Assembly (NCBI RefSeq): GCF_018861025.1
Contig: NZ_JAHKQH010000045.1
Coordinates: forward strand, 62,001 to 126,000
Length of the DNA: 64,000 nucleotides
Reading direction: 5' to 3'
From: Psychrosphaera sp. B3R10
GTDB lineage: Bacteria > Pseudomonadota > Gammaproteobacteria > Enterobacterales > Alteromonadaceae
In this document: positions 38,220-47,906 of the stretch, piece by piece
How positions within the stretch are numbered: the first letter of the stretch is position 1
Layout: every line of letters starts with the position of its first letter
Position numbers and translations under genes: made by a program
Notes under the pieces: generated by a model
What the model was told of the DNA's origin: nothing
Database searches by the model: none
The model's input: the letters and a program-made list of their open reading frames with translations, nothing else

Positions 38220-39530
38220 TTATTGGCTTTCAGGCGGGCAGATGAATTTTTTATTAATGACAAAGCCAAATTGACTACCAACTTGTCGACGACTCGTAAT
38301 GGTAAGTTTGCTGTCATGAATTTTTAATATACGATTGACGATAGACAAGCCTAAACCTGAACCTCCACTATCTCGTGTACGCGCTTCGTCAATTCGATAA
38401 AAACGTTCTGTTAGTCTTGAAATATGTTCCGGTGCAATTCCCTGTCCATTGTCTTTACAACAAAATTTAGCACCGCCTTTGTCGTCACTGAGCCATTCTA
38501 TTTCTATTTTTCCGCCGGCAGGTGTGTACTTTACGGCATTAAATATCAAATTAGAAAAGGCACTACGGAGTTGCTCTTTGTCAGTTAACATCCACAATGA
38601 TTTGTCGATATTTAAGGTGATTTCATGTTGGTTGTTCGATAGCGCAATTGCGTCAGACTGTATTTTTTCCAACAGTGCAGGGACGTCGGTGGGTTTGGCA
38701 TATTGTGTTGGCTGGGCGTTTTCCAAACGTGTTAATGTCATTAGCTGCTCAACCAATGCTTCCATTCGTTGGGACTGTTCACTCATCATCTTGTGCGCTT
38801 GTGGCCAAATTCCCATCGATGGCGCTTCGTCATTAGGTAACATTTCTAAATAGCCGCGCATAACCGTTAATGGTGTTCGGAGTTCATGCGACACATTGGC
38901 GATAAAGTCTTTCCGCATTTGTTCCATGAGTCTAAGTTGAGTGACGTCGCGGGCAATTAACGTCCACTGATTTTTTTCAAACGGGGCGATTCTACATTCG
39001 AGTGTGATGTGTTCATTTAGCGGTGAAGAGAACTCAAATGGTTCGTCGTATTCTTTTTGTTCTAGATAGTGAATAAACTCAGGATGACGGAGAAAATTAT
39101 CTAGACGGTTGCCAATATCACTTGGCATTTTGAAGCCCATCATTATTTGGGCTAACGTATTACACCAAACTATGGTTCTATCAGTGGTAAAAACAACAAC
39201 GGCATCTGGCAATGATTCCGCGCCTTTGCGAAACCGTTTGATTAACAACCCTAACTCTTTGCGTTTTTGTTTGTGCTTACGTTGTAACTGAAACAGGCCA
39301 TCAAAAAGTAGTGCCCAAGCGCCTTTGGCATTATACGGGGCAGAATTATTGTCGTACCACAGCCAATGAATGGCTTTTAGAAGATGAAAGTAATGCCAAA
39401 TAATAATCGACAATAAACCAATAGCTATGGCTTGGTAGACATACCCGAAGGCCATTCCGATTAGGATAAAAGGCAACAATATTAACGCTACCTTTACAAC
39501 AATATCCCTAATTTTTGGCAGTTGTATCAT
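38220..39530 (-). CDS. phoR: phosphate regulon sensor histidine kinase PhoR
   Basis: 436 residues: two N-terminal membrane helices (about 12-45), a short linker, a PAS domain (about 100-195), the dimerisation H-box with His215 in FIANVSHELRTPL, and an ATPase domain with NLIFNAVKYTP (N box), DNGQGI (G1) and GGSGLGLSI (G2). Phosphorylates PhoB when phosphate is scarce. Eight bases after phoB. Confidence 0.96.
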   Translation of the reverse strand: MIQLPKIRDIVVKVALILLPFILIGMAFGYVYQAIAIGLLSIIIWHYFHLLKAIHWLWYDNNSAPYNAKGAWALLFDGLFQLQRKHKQKRKELGLLIKRFRKGAESLPDAVVVFTTDRTIVWCNTLAQIMMGFKMPSDIGNRLDNFLRHPEFIHYLEQKEYDEPFEFSSPLNEHITLECRIAPFEKNQWTLIARDVTQLRLMEQMRKDFIANVSHELRTPLTVMRGYLEMLPNDEAPSMGIWPQAHKMMSEQSQRMEALVEQLMTLTRLENAQPTQYAKPTDVPALLEKIQSDAIALSNNQHEITLNIDKSLWMLTDKEQLRSAFSNLIFNAVKYTPAGGKIEIEWLSDDKGGAKFCCKDNGQGIAPEHISRLTERFYRIDEARTRDSGGSGLGLSIVNRILKIHDSKLTITSRRQVGSQFGFVINKKFICPPESQ

Positions 39531-39538
39531 TTAAATCC

Positions 39539-40222
39539 TTAGTTGTTAGCTGAAAACCGATATCCTGAGCCTCGAACCGTTTGGATCATATGATTAACGT
39601 CGCCCATGGCTTTTCTCAAACGTCGTATTTGTACATCAACTGTACGATCTTCAACATAAACGTTTGTACCCCAGACATGATCTAATAATTGTTCCCTGCT
39701 GTAAACCCGTTCTGGGTGCGTCATGAAAAAATGCAGTAATTTAAATTCTGTTGGACCAAGCTCAATTCGTTCATCGTTTACCGTTACACGGTGTGAAACT
39801 GGGTCTAAAACCAGTCCATTAGCCTGCACTGAATCTTCAATTGAAGTCGGTGAAACACGGCGTAACACCGCCTTAATACGGGCCATGAGTTCTTTTGGTG
39901 AAAATGGCTTGGTCATGTAATCGTCCGCGCCTACTTCTAGACCTCGGATCTTATCTTCTTCTTCGCCGCGGGCTGTTAACATTATAATTGGAATGTCTTT
40001 GGTGTAGTCCTGCTGTTTCAGCGTTTTAGCAATCTGGATGCCGCTGGCACCGGGTAACATCCAATCGAGTAAAATAAGCACAGGTGAAGGGTCTATTAAA
40101 TACTTTTGGGCTTCCTCAAAACTTTCGGCTTGAAGTGCTTCATAGCCATTTTGTTCAAGTACAAAAGCTAACATTTCTCTAATTGGTGCTTCGTCTTCAA
40201 TTACTAATATTTTATTTGTCAT
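39539..40222 (-). CDS. phoB: phosphate regulon response regulator PhoB
   Basis: 227 residues: receiver domain with the phosphorylated Asp53 (LLDWMLPG) and switch Lys near 105 ([10 protein letters not shown]), then an OmpR-type winged helix ([21 protein letters not shown]). Binds the Pho boxes in this window. Autoregulated through its own Pho box. First gene of phoB-phoR. Confidence 0.97.
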   Translation of the reverse strand: MTNKILVIEDEAPIREMLAFVLEQNGYEALQAESFEEAQKYLIDPSPVLILLDWMLPGASGIQIAKTLKQQDYTKDIPIIMLTARGEEEDKIRGLEVGADDYMTKPFSPKELMARIKAVLRRVSPTSIEDSVQANGLVLDPVSHRVTVNDERIELGPTEFKLLHFFMTHPERVYSREQLLDHVWGTNVYVEDRTVDVQIRRLRKAMGDVNHMIQTVRGSGYRFSANN

Positions 40223-40260
40223 TTTCTATTCATAAAATTGGAATAATTACTGTGAATACA

Positions 40261-40293
40261 GTATTAAATAAGTATATGACAATAATATGACAA
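40261..40293 (-). promoter_or_regulatory. Pho box and -10 of phoB-phoR
   Basis: On the minus strand TTGTCATATTATTGTCAT (40293-40276) is two identical TTGTCAT repeats four bases apart, the best Pho box of the window; TAATAC (40266-40261) follows as -10. Confidence 0.85.
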
Positions 40294-40402
40294 AAGACTT
40301 AGGGGTAATAAAAAAATGACATTAAACGATCATTAAATAGAAACAATCATAAAATTGTTATGTCATTTAATAACTTAGAACTTTTTGGATGAAACTAAAT
40401 GA

Positions 40403-40942
40403 CTATTTTAGGCGATGTGATATGTATTGGCCTTCAACAATCAGGGTCACAATGACGGGCTTATCAGTGGTATTTTTCCAATACCAACCATGTGAACCGG
40501 AAAAAGGGGCGGTAAAACTGCCTTTCATCGTTTCTAATGTCGCAATCGCGTAACTTTCAAAATAGCCCGTAGTATCGCCTTTGGGTTCGCCGTGCAAATC
40601 GAAGTACAGTAAAGAGCCGTTGGTTTGCCATTCGTAGTTTAGTTTTTGATATTGCGTCATTACAAACTTGTATTCAACGCCACGTCCAGCTGGCACAATT
40701 ACTTCTATGGTGACCGGCGGTTTATTTGTTGCGTTCTGGACAGGTTGTTTTAAGTTTGTGTTAATGGCATTTGTCGAAGTTTGAGTAAATACCGTTAGCC
40801 CTAATTTTTCACCTAGCCCGGTTGGGTCAATATTATATTCTGCAGGAAGAATAATGATCAGTAATACAGCCGCTGCAAAAATAAAGCTTAACAATGTGTA
40901 TTTAATTAAAGCTGGCGTTGATAATAAAACTGTTTGTTGCAT
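40403..40942 (-). CDS. transmembrane anchor protein coded beside HupE
   Basis: 179 residues: one N-terminal membrane helix (about 14-33), a low-complexity Asn/Thr linker (50-75) and a compact beta-rich periplasmic domain (75-178: EVIVPAGRGVEYKFVM, FYESYAIAT-type segment, SGSHGWYWKN). Proteins of this layout are regularly found next to HupE/UreJ transporters and are named only for their anchor. It follows hupE by 66 bp. Function unknown. Confidence 0.75.
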   Translation of the reverse strand: MQQTVLLSTPALIKYTLLSFIFAAAVLLIIILPAEYNIDPTGLGEKLGLTVFTQTSTNAINTNLKQPVQNATNKPPVTIEVIVPAGRGVEYKFVMTQYQKLNYEWQTNGSLLYFDLHGEPKGDTTGYFESYAIATLETMKGSFTAPFSGSHGWYWKNTTDKPVIVTLIVEGQYISHRLK

Positions 40943-41008
40943 ATTTAACTCTCTTTTTTCAATATGGCATTATTGAATTAATAATTATTGTTACACTTTT
41001 AAGCCCAA

Positions 41009-41704
41009 CTAAATAAAGTATCCAGTTAACTGTAAGCCGAAGAGCATAAAGCCAGCGCTCATCAATAACCCATTTGTATATTTGGCAAATCGGATAAAAC
41101 TCGGATGTGTTCGCCACGTATTAATTATCAATAAGATAAACGCTAATGCGGTAAATTGACCCAATTCAACACCTAGGTTGAACGCTAACAAATTGATCAC
41201 TAAACCTTCATCCTGTAGTTGGAATTCCTGCAGTTTGGTGGCTAATCCAAAACCATGAAATAAGCCAAAGATGAGAACGACCAGTTGAGGATTAGGAGAT
41301 TTTCCAAATAACGCGTTAAAGCCGCCTAAATTATCAAAGCCCTTATATAAAACTGACAAGCCAATAATCGCGTCGATTAAATAGGCGTTTATTTGAATGT
41401 CATTTAGAACGCCAAAGAGCAAAGTTAAACTATGCCCAAGTGTAAACATGCTGACATACAATAATACATCGCGACTTTTATGGATGAAAAATAGTACACC
41501 AACTAGAAATAATAAGTGGTCATAGCCTGTTACCATGTGTTTAGCGCCGATATACAAAAACGGGATAAACTGCACTCCCGAATGTTGTTGCAAGAATGCC
41601 CGGGTACTCTCATCAACACCGTGGGCAAAAAGTGCAAACGGTAAGCACAACGCGAGCAGACCGATAAGACTTAGCCAACGGAATCGAAGTAACGTGTCAA
41701 ACAT
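41009..41704 (-). CDS. HupE/UreJ family membrane protein
   Basis: 231 residues, signal-like first helix then about six membrane helices. Family motifs: HGVDESTRAFL after the first segment, GAKHMVTGYDHLLFLVG and LFGLFHGFGLA, with His residues in position to bind a metal. HupE/UreJ proteins are thought to carry nickel or cobalt; the substrate here is unknown, as no nickel enzyme is nearby. Pairs with the anchor protein downstream. Confidence 0.85.
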   Translation of the reverse strand: MFDTLLRFRWLSLIGLLALCLPFALFAHGVDESTRAFLQQHSGVQFIPFLYIGAKHMVTGYDHLLFLVGVLFFIHKSRDVLLYVSMFTLGHSLTLLFGVLNDIQINAYLIDAIIGLSVLYKGFDNLGGFNALFGKSPNPQLVVLIFGLFHGFGLATKLQEFQLQDEGLVINLLAFNLGVELGQFTALAFILLIINTWRTHPSFIRFAKYTNGLLMSAGFMLFGLQLTGYFI

Positions 41705-41882
41705 TCATATTTTCCTTACGGGCGATAAGATGGCGGATTAGGTGATAACGCACCTTAGCAAAAAAATGTAGATATTTGCGGTAAAGCTTGTTTTATTGGT
41801 TGAATTTTAGATAAGCAAATTGGTGTGTTTGCTATACAGTACAATAACCTTATGGGTGATAAATAAACGGTGAGGATGTTAA

Positions 41883-42308
41883 ATGCACTATCAACATAAA
41901 CAAATCGGTACGGCATTGTTGGTTGTAATGGCAGGGATTTTCGGTTTTGTCTTTTTTATGGCGATTGAAAAAAAAGCAGATATAGGTTGGCCAGTGTTTT
42001 TGGTGCTAGCGCCTGTCGCTTTTCTGTTCCACTCTCTTAATATCAACGTAGATTCTGACGTTATTAGGTGGTCTTTTGGCCCTGGCTTTTGGCGTAAGTC
42101 ATTGCCGTTAGAAGCAGTGGATTCAGTAAGTTTGATCACAACTAAATGGTACTACGGGTTAGGGATCAGATACATTCCAACGGGCTGGTTATATACGGTA
42201 TCAGGGACACAGGCGATTGCGCTAAAACTAAAAGATGGCACTACAATTAGCTTAGGTACAGATGATCCTGATAACTTGATTGCTGCGATAAACTCGGTTC
42301 TTAAATAG
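41883..42308 (+). CDS. two-helix membrane protein with bacterial PH-like domain
   Basis: 141 residues: helices at about 8-26 and 35-51, then a beta-rich PH-like domain (NVDSDVIRWSFGPGFWRKSLPLEAVDSV, written here as its positions 54-81; ALKLKDGTTISLGTDDPDNL at 112-131 shows the usual end). Such proteins resemble YdbS/DUF304-type PH domains of unknown role. Monocistronic; terminator follows. Confidence 0.7.
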   Translation: MHYQHKQIGTALLVVMAGIFGFVFFMAIEKKADIGWPVFLVLAPVAFLFHSLNINVDSDVIRWSFGPGFWRKSLPLEAVDSVSLITTKWYYGLGIRYIPTGWLYTVSGTQAIALKLKDGTTISLGTDDPDNLIAAINSVLK

Positions 42309-42348
42309 AGACAAGATCACTAGCTTTGTTTAGCTAATGACATAAACA

Positions 42349-42378
42349 AAAAAAACCGCAGGGTTAACCGCGGTTTTT
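42349..42378. terminator. bidirectional terminator between the PH-like gene and the porin
   Basis: AAAAACCGC(A)GG/CC(-)GCGGTTTTT stem with GTTAA-type loop and A/T tracts on both sides. Confidence 0.85.
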
Positions 42379-42445
42379 GAATTTCTAATTAAAGCATAAG
42401 CAAATCGTATAAAAGGGTTGCTGAAGCTTTTATCATCGAGGCAAG

Positions 42446-43357
42446 TTAGAACTTTTGTTCTAGACCTAAACCTAAGTAATTTTTGTTGCTTCCAGAAGCA
42501 TCATCATCTGAACCAAATGTCGTATAAAACGCAAATGCTTTGGTATTTTTACCTAATTTACGATCCGCACCGACGGTAAAGCCAGAATCATCTTCTAAGG
42601 TTTGGTATTGACCTTTTAAGTTATAGGCTCCCATTAGATACTCAGCACTGACCATAAAGCCATCTTTTTCGATGCCGGTATCAACACTTTCCTGAGTCTG
42701 GAACATAGCACCAAGTTTAACTGAACCGACTTTAGTTCCGCCCGTTAGTCGAGTTACGTTGTAGCCATTTAGTTCATTGTCCATCGCAACGGCTGCATAG
42801 TACTTGCCTTTTTTCAGGGCGCTGTCACCGTAAGTCACCGAAAGCGATGTCGCAGAATCGTCGTTCTCTTCATCGATGTAATAACTTGCACCAAACTGGA
42901 AGCCATTAACTTTAGGCGTTTTATAGGTTACTGAATCGTTAATGCGATTTTCACCTTTCCAGCCTACATTTTTTATATCGGCAGTTAAGTCAGAGAATAG
43001 GTCAAATTTTCCTTGAGACTGCTTTAAGACAGTATCGTTGCGGCCTAAAATAACCTCACCAAACGAGCCTTTAAGACCAATATATTGGTTACGTGATTTT
43101 AAGTTTTCTGTTGTAGATTCATCTGCCACATCAACTTGAATTTCGTATTTGTAAAACACTTCCAAGCCGCCTTTAAGCTTTTCAGAGCCCTTTAGGCCAA
43201 AACGAGATGAGTTGCTTTTTAATTCAGTTTCACCATCTGAGTTTTGTACGGTAACGTTAACTTTACCGTAAACGTCAGTCGTAAATTGAGCAGCAAATGC
43301 GCTGTTTGTCAGTGCACTTAGGGCAGCAACGGCGATGATTGGTCGCAATATTTTCAT
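42446..43357 (-). CDS. general porin (Gram-negative porin family)
   Basis: 303 residues with a signal peptide (cleavage after AFA, residue 22) and a beta-barrel with the classic opening FTTDVYGKVNVTVQ, the constriction-loop pattern (GLKGSFGEVILGRND near 95-109) and a C-terminal GLGLEQKF ending in Phe. A trimeric outer-membrane diffusion channel. It lies near the Pho genes, but its upstream region has only a weak Pho-like sequence. Confidence 0.9.
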   Translation of the reverse strand: MKILRPIIAVAALSALTNSAFAAQFTTDVYGKVNVTVQNSDGETELKSNSSRFGLKGSEKLKGGLEVFYKYEIQVDVADESTTENLKSRNQYIGLKGSFGEVILGRNDTVLKQSQGKFDLFSDLTADIKNVGWKGENRINDSVTYKTPKVNGFQFGASYYIDEENDDSATSLSVTYGDSALKKGKYYAAVAMDNELNGYNVTRLTGGTKVGSVKLGAMFQTQESVDTGIEKDGFMVSAEYLMGAYNLKGQYQTLEDDSGFTVGADRKLGKNTKAFAFYTTFGSDDDASGSNKNYLGLGLEQKF

Positions 43358-43549
43358 TTTAATACCTATATCAAGGAAGTTGTTTAACTTAATCCTAGAC
43401 GCAAAATCGGCGTCTTGAAATATTTGACGGTATTAAATAGCACAAATGTTACAGAAATATTTCAATGTGAATAAAATATTTCATTTTTATTTCTGTTTTG
43501 TTTCTAAGATGTGACTTTTTTATTAATTTTTAGTGAGATAGAGAAAAAC

Positions 43550-44404
43550 CTACCTAATTTCAATTTCGGCCGGTAAACAGACAGGATCGCATTGTTCAAT
43601 TGTAATTGTATCTGGTGTAACCGTCATGATGGCAAATTTAACATCTTGAGTATCGGCGGTTATAAAGTGAGGCAAGCCCACTTCTTCTCGCTGGTAATAA
43701 GCAAATTTGTGTTTGTGGGCATGAAGCATTTGATCAAACCCATTTTTAGCCAAGAACTGGCTTAGATCTGGGGCTCTTCCCCAAGGTTCGATGTGTGACA
43801 TACCAATGGTGTGTAGCCGTGTTTCGTCGTCAGAAATTGCTGAAGCTTGCTCTAACCAGTCTAGATCTGGCACGTCTTCAAATTCGTATTGGTTGTCGTT
43901 GTAGGCAACAAACTTCGTCCCTAAATATGAAAATGTAAAATCGTACTCACCAAACGTTTGAAGCCAAATATCGACCCCATAAGATAATGAGTCGTGGTTA
44001 CCGATTACTGGAATAATAGGTTTGTTTGAATGATTCATGGCTTTACATGTCCACTCAAACTCCTGTTTTAATCCAGTTTCGACTAAGTCACCTAATAGAA
44101 TAATAAAATCGACTTCTGCATAGGTGTTTAACAATTTTATCGTTTCGTCAAAATCTTCTGGAAATTGTTGTGGGTCGCCCAATAATGCAACTTTAAATGA
44201 ATCGCCGATTTGTTTGGTTTGTTCAATCTGTTTAATCAACGCAAGGTTTTCATCAACGGATTGACCCGGGCAATAGACGTCGGTTTGCCATGGCGAAAGT
44301 TCGTAATCACAGCCCACCAAAATGAGTGTTGTTGCTACAGCAATTAAGGCTGTACGAAGATAATTATAGCCGTTTGAGGCGACAATATTCATAATTGAAT
44401 TCAA
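43550..44404 (-). CDS. lipoprotein metallophosphoesterase
   Basis: 284 residues with a lipobox (Leu-Val-Gly-Cys32) after a hydrophobic segment. Calcineurin-like motifs in order: GDPQ at 76-79 (motif I usually Asp-x-His; the His is Gln here), GDLVE at 105-109, GNHD at 135-138, MSH near 203 and HAHKH near 231. A metal-dependent phosphoesterase of the cell envelope; substrate unknown. Its start overlaps the previous gene by four bases, and it shares that operon and its upstream dyad. Confidence 0.88.
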   Translation of the reverse strand: MNSIMNIVASNGYNYLRTALIAVATTLILVGCDYELSPWQTDVYCPGQSVDENLALIKQIEQTKQIGDSFKVALLGDPQQFPEDFDETIKLLNTYAEVDFIILLGDLVETGLKQEFEWTCKAMNHSNKPIIPVIGNHDSLSYGVDIWLQTFGEYDFTFSYLGTKFVAYNDNQYEFEDVPDLDWLEQASAISDDETRLHTIGMSHIEPWGRAPDLSQFLAKNGFDQMLHAHKHKFAYYQREEVGLPHFITADTQDVKFAIMTVTPDTITIEQCDPVCLPAEIEIR

Positions 44405-44976
44405 AATCGTTTCCTTATACCAAAGCCATAACTTACGATGCCTTCCAAACCAAAGGCGTCGTAATTGTCATTATAAAATTCAAAATTTCTAACGTAATTT
44501 ATCAGGCCAACATCTAGCACACTCCAATCCATATAAACTTGCAGGTCTGAATTGAAAGAAACAACTGTCTGATAGTTAAAAATAACGCGTTTTGCCGTAG
44601 GGAAATAATAGCCATCGGGCAGGTAATCTGGGCTTTTCTTATATATTTCGTCTTGGTGACCAATTAGACTTGCCAAACCAAAGTTAAATGGACTAATTGT
44701 TATAGACGTACCAAACAATTCGCTTTCAATACGAGTATCACCTTCATAGCGATATTTTAAACTCGTTAGCGTCATTTCTTCGTGGCTGTCTAGCTCTGGT
44801 ACAAAACCAATGCCAATGGAAAAGTTGTGATTCTTATGGAGCGTTAGACCAAACGAAATATGTGCCATTCCCATTAATGAGCCTGTTTGCAATTCAACAA
44901 ATTTCTCCACAGCGTGACCTGAGTGGCTAAAAAATAAACTGAAGATGAGAGTAACTATGATAATAAATTTGGACAT
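44401..44976 (-). CDS. exported beta-barrel-like protein of unknown function
   Basis: 191 residues: signal peptide (cleavage after HA, about residue 22), then alternating strands (MAHISFGLTLHKNHNFSIGI, FGTSITISPFNFGLASLIG) ending ...VSYGFGIRKRF, a terminal Phe. It looks like a small outer-membrane barrel. Translationally coupled to the metallophosphoesterase (ATGA overlap). No family recognised. Confidence 0.7.
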   Translation of the reverse strand: MSKFIIIVTLIFSLFFSHSGHAVEKFVELQTGSLMGMAHISFGLTLHKNHNFSIGIGFVPELDSHEEMTLTSLKYRYEGDTRIESELFGTSITISPFNFGLASLIGHQDEIYKKSPDYLPDGYYFPTAKRVIFNYQTVVSFNSDLQVYMDWSVLDVGLINYVRNFEFYNDNYDAFGLEGIVSYGFGIRKRF

Positions 44977-45006
44977 TAATTGTTTTCTAACTATTCCACT
45001 TAAGGT

Positions 45007-45024
45007 ACAGACCGGTCGGTTTGT
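45007..45024. promoter_or_regulatory. TetR-type operator-like dyad
   Basis: ACAGACCGGTCGGTTTGT is an 18-bp inverted repeat (14 of 18 positions symmetrical) with GACC-GGTC in the middle, the pattern of NemR/TetR-family operators. It lies 31 bp upstream of the outer-membrane/metallophosphoesterase operon. No TetR gene is in the window. Confidence 0.5.
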
Positions 45025-45192
45025 AAATAATAAGGGCGGTTAAGGTGTTTTTCAATTTAAAAAGGCAAATTTGTGGTTATATAATAAAAGAGAGTTATCT
45101 ATAGTTGAAATTTAGGACATAAGGTTATTGTTTTTATTAAGCTTAAGTGTATTTCAGAGTAGAATGCGTTAATACAAATGAAGAGGTGAATA

Positions 45193-46113
45193 ATGGCGAG
45201 AGAACAATGGGGCATTTGTACTGAAGCAAATTTACATGGATTGCATTTGTTTTTTAATGCACATGAAGGTTACGAGCCCGTAATTAGAGAAGCGCTAAGC
45301 CAACTACCGAAAATCTTTGACGAAATTTCTGAACAGTTTTCCGAAGGTATGTTCAGTGGAGTTATTGCGATTGGTGCAAGTTTTTGGCAAGAACTTTACC
45401 CAGATGATATCCCCCCTGGTTTAAAACCATTTCCGGCAATGGGGCAAGACGACAGACAAATGCCGGCGTCGCCAATGGATTTGTTTATTCAACTTCGTTC
45501 TGACCGCCAAGATGTGAACTATATTGCGAGTCGCCGTATTTTAACTTTATTTGGTGAAACCATAGAACTAATCGAACAGGTGCCATGTTTTCGCTATCTA
45601 GACGGTCGTGATTTAACAGGCTTTGTAGATGGTACCGAAAATCCAAAAGGCAGAAAACGTCGTGAAATTGCATTACTAGCAGATGCCGGCAAGTTCACTG
45701 CTGGCAGCTTTGTTCATGTTCAACGCTATCGCCACCACCTTAATCGCTGGGATAAATTACCAACCCAGGAGCAAGAGTTGATCATTGGTCGGACAAAAAT
45801 GGATGACAAAGAATTTTCAGCGGAAGATATGCCTTTAACCGCGCATGTGAAAAGATCAAATGTCAAAAATGCAGAAGGAAAAACGCGAGAGTTAATGAGA
45901 CAAAGTATGCCCTATGGTGATTTAAGCCATCAGGGATTATTGTTTATCTCGTATTGCGCTGACCCTGATGCGTTTTCTGCGATCTTATCAAATATGGTCG
46001 TCGGTAATGATGATGGGGACTATGACCACTTGTTAAATTATACAACTGCAGAAACGGGGGCAGCCTTTTTTGCACCTTCAGTGGACTTTTTGGTAAACCA
46101 AGGCTCTCTCTAA
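45193..46113 (+). CDS. Dyp-type haem peroxidase
   Basis: 306 residues. The family fingerprint is complete: FVDGTENPKG (catalytic Asp) near 147-156, the proximal His in GSFVHVQRYRHHL, and the later RQSMPYGD / GLLFISYCAD segment. No signal peptide, so cytoplasmic, as in the YfeX/P-type group. Oxidises dyes and porphyrin-like substrates with hydrogen peroxide. ATG with GAGGTG upstream. Confidence 0.94.
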   Translation: MAREQWGICTEANLHGLHLFFNAHEGYEPVIREALSQLPKIFDEISEQFSEGMFSGVIAIGASFWQELYPDDIPPGLKPFPAMGQDDRQMPASPMDLFIQLRSDRQDVNYIASRRILTLFGETIELIEQVPCFRYLDGRDLTGFVDGTENPKGRKRREIALLADAGKFTAGSFVHVQRYRHHLNRWDKLPTQEQELIIGRTKMDDKEFSAEDMPLTAHVKRSNVKNAEGKTRELMRQSMPYGDLSHQGLLFISYCADPDAFSAILSNMVVGNDDGDYDHLLNYTTAETGAAFFAPSVDFLVNQGSL

Positions 46114-46160
46114 ATCTAGTCTTTCGCGCCAGTCTCCCTAGACACTATCATTCGGCTTTT

Positions 46161-46187
46161 ATATGGGTGAAAAGATTTCATCCATAT
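46161..46187. other. hairpin upstream of glnK
   Basis: ATATGGGTGAAA (46161-46172) and TTTCATCCATAT (46176-46187) pair at 11 of 12 positions around a three-base loop. No T run follows, so it is not a clear terminator of the peroxidase gene; it may be a regulatory or protein-binding dyad. Confidence 0.5.
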
Positions 46188-46256
46188 AAGTGACCAATAC
46201 TCACCTGTAACTATTGCATATTTAACTGTGAATATTTAGGCTCTTTTTCAAAATAA

Positions 46257-46619
<363 letters not shown>

Positions 46620-46630
46620 GGTTAGACAAA

Positions 46631-47839
46631 ATGCAAGAAATTAATAGTGCAGTAGAGACATTAGTCCAAAGCTCTAACACGTTATTTATATTACTCGGCG
46701 CTATAATGGTTTTTGCCATGCATGCCGGATTCGCCTTTTTAGAAGTTGGTACGGTTAGACACAAAAACCAAGTTAATGCGTTGGTTAAGATCATGGCTGA
46801 TTTTGGCGTATCATGCGTAGCTTACTTTTTTGTTGGTTATTGGTTAGCGTACGATACGACCTTTTTTGCGAGTGCTCAGACGTTATCAGAAAACCATGGT
46901 TATGATTTAGTTAAGTTCTTCTTTTTAATGACGTTTGCGGCAGCAATTCCAGCTATCGTGTCGGGCGGTATTGCGGAACGTGGTCGTTTTTATCCATTTT
47001 TAATCGCATCCGCGTTGATAGTTGGTGTGGTATATCCAACGTTTGAAGGGATTATTTGGAATGGCAATTGGGGCTTTCAGGCTTGGTTAGAAGCGTTAAC
47101 CGGCGCTCAGTTTCATGACTTTGCAGGTTCTGTGGTCGTCCATGGTGTAGGTGGTTGGTTAGCCTTTGTCGCTGTTATAATGTTGGGAATGCGACAAGGC
47201 CGAATACGTGGCGGTAAACTTGTGGCATTTGCACCATCTAACATTCCATTTTTAGCGTTAGGTGCTTGGATATTAAGTATCGGCTGGTTTGGCTTCAACG
47301 TGATGTCAGCACAAACACTGGATGGTATTTCAGGCCTTGTGGCGGTTAACTCATTAATGGCGATGGTCGGTGGTATATTAGCTGCTTTGTATTTTGGTAA
47401 AAATGACCCTGGTTTTATTCACAATGGTCCATTAGCGGGCTTGGTGGCGGTTTGTGCAGGCTCTGATGTCATGCATCCAATCGGTTCATTGTTTGTCGGT
47501 TTGATTGCTGGTGGCTTATTTGTTTGGTTGTTTACCTATGTACAGAACAAGTTTAAGTTTGATGATGTATTAGGTGTGTGGCCATTGCATGGCGTTTGCG
47601 GTGCATGGGGCGGTATTGCCTGTGGCATATTTGGTAGTGAAGCGCTCGGTGGTTTAGGTGGCGTATCATTGACAGCTCAAATTATCGGTACACTTGCTGG
47701 TATTACAATTGCGTTAGTCGGTGGTGGAATTGTTTACGGTTTGGTTAACAAATTCTCTGCTCTAAGAATGACAGATGAAGACGAATTTGTTGGTGCAGAT
47801 CTTTCGATTCATAAGATCGGATCTATAAACGAAGATTAG
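46631..47839 (+). CDS. amtB: ammonium transporter
   Basis: 402 residues, about eleven membrane helices. Family motifs: FFFLMTFAAAIPAIVSGGIAERG-type (central Phe gate and GGIAER), FAGSVVVHGVGGW with the first pore His, and PLHGVCGAWGGIACGIFG with the second. No cleaved signal peptide; the N-terminus SAVETLVQSSNTLFILLGA begins directly with helix 1. Works with GlnK. A terminator follows 18 bases after the stop. Confidence 0.96.
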   Translation: MQEINSAVETLVQSSNTLFILLGAIMVFAMHAGFAFLEVGTVRHKNQVNALVKIMADFGVSCVAYFFVGYWLAYDTTFFASAQTLSENHGYDLVKFFFLMTFAAAIPAIVSGGIAERGRFYPFLIASALIVGVVYPTFEGIIWNGNWGFQAWLEALTGAQFHDFAGSVVVHGVGGWLAFVAVIMLGMRQGRIRGGKLVAFAPSNIPFLALGAWILSIGWFGFNVMSAQTLDGISGLVAVNSLMAMVGGILAALYFGKNDPGFIHNGPLAGLVAVCAGSDVMHPIGSLFVGLIAGGLFVWLFTYVQNKFKFDDVLGVWPLHGVCGAWGGIACGIFGSEALGGLGGVSLTAQIIGTLAGITIALVGGGIVYGLVNKFSALRMTDEDEFVGADLSIHKIGSINED

Positions 47840-47857
47840 TTTAAAGTAATTACTTAT

Positions 47858-47890
47858 AAAAAATCCGCATGAAAATATGCGGATTTTTTT
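47858..47890. terminator. bidirectional terminator between amtB and argR
   Basis: AAAAAATCCGCAT/ATGCGGATTTTTT stem with A/T tracts, able to serve both convergent genes. Confidence 0.88.
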
Positions 47891-47906
47891 ATTTTTGGCT
47901 AGTTAT

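Noticed and set aside
43420-43470. Pho-box-like CTGTAAC upstream of the porin gene at 42446
   Set aside because: Only one seven-base repeat fits; the partner (TTGAAAT) is poor and the -10 spacing is off. Not strong enough to call the porin PhoB-controlled.
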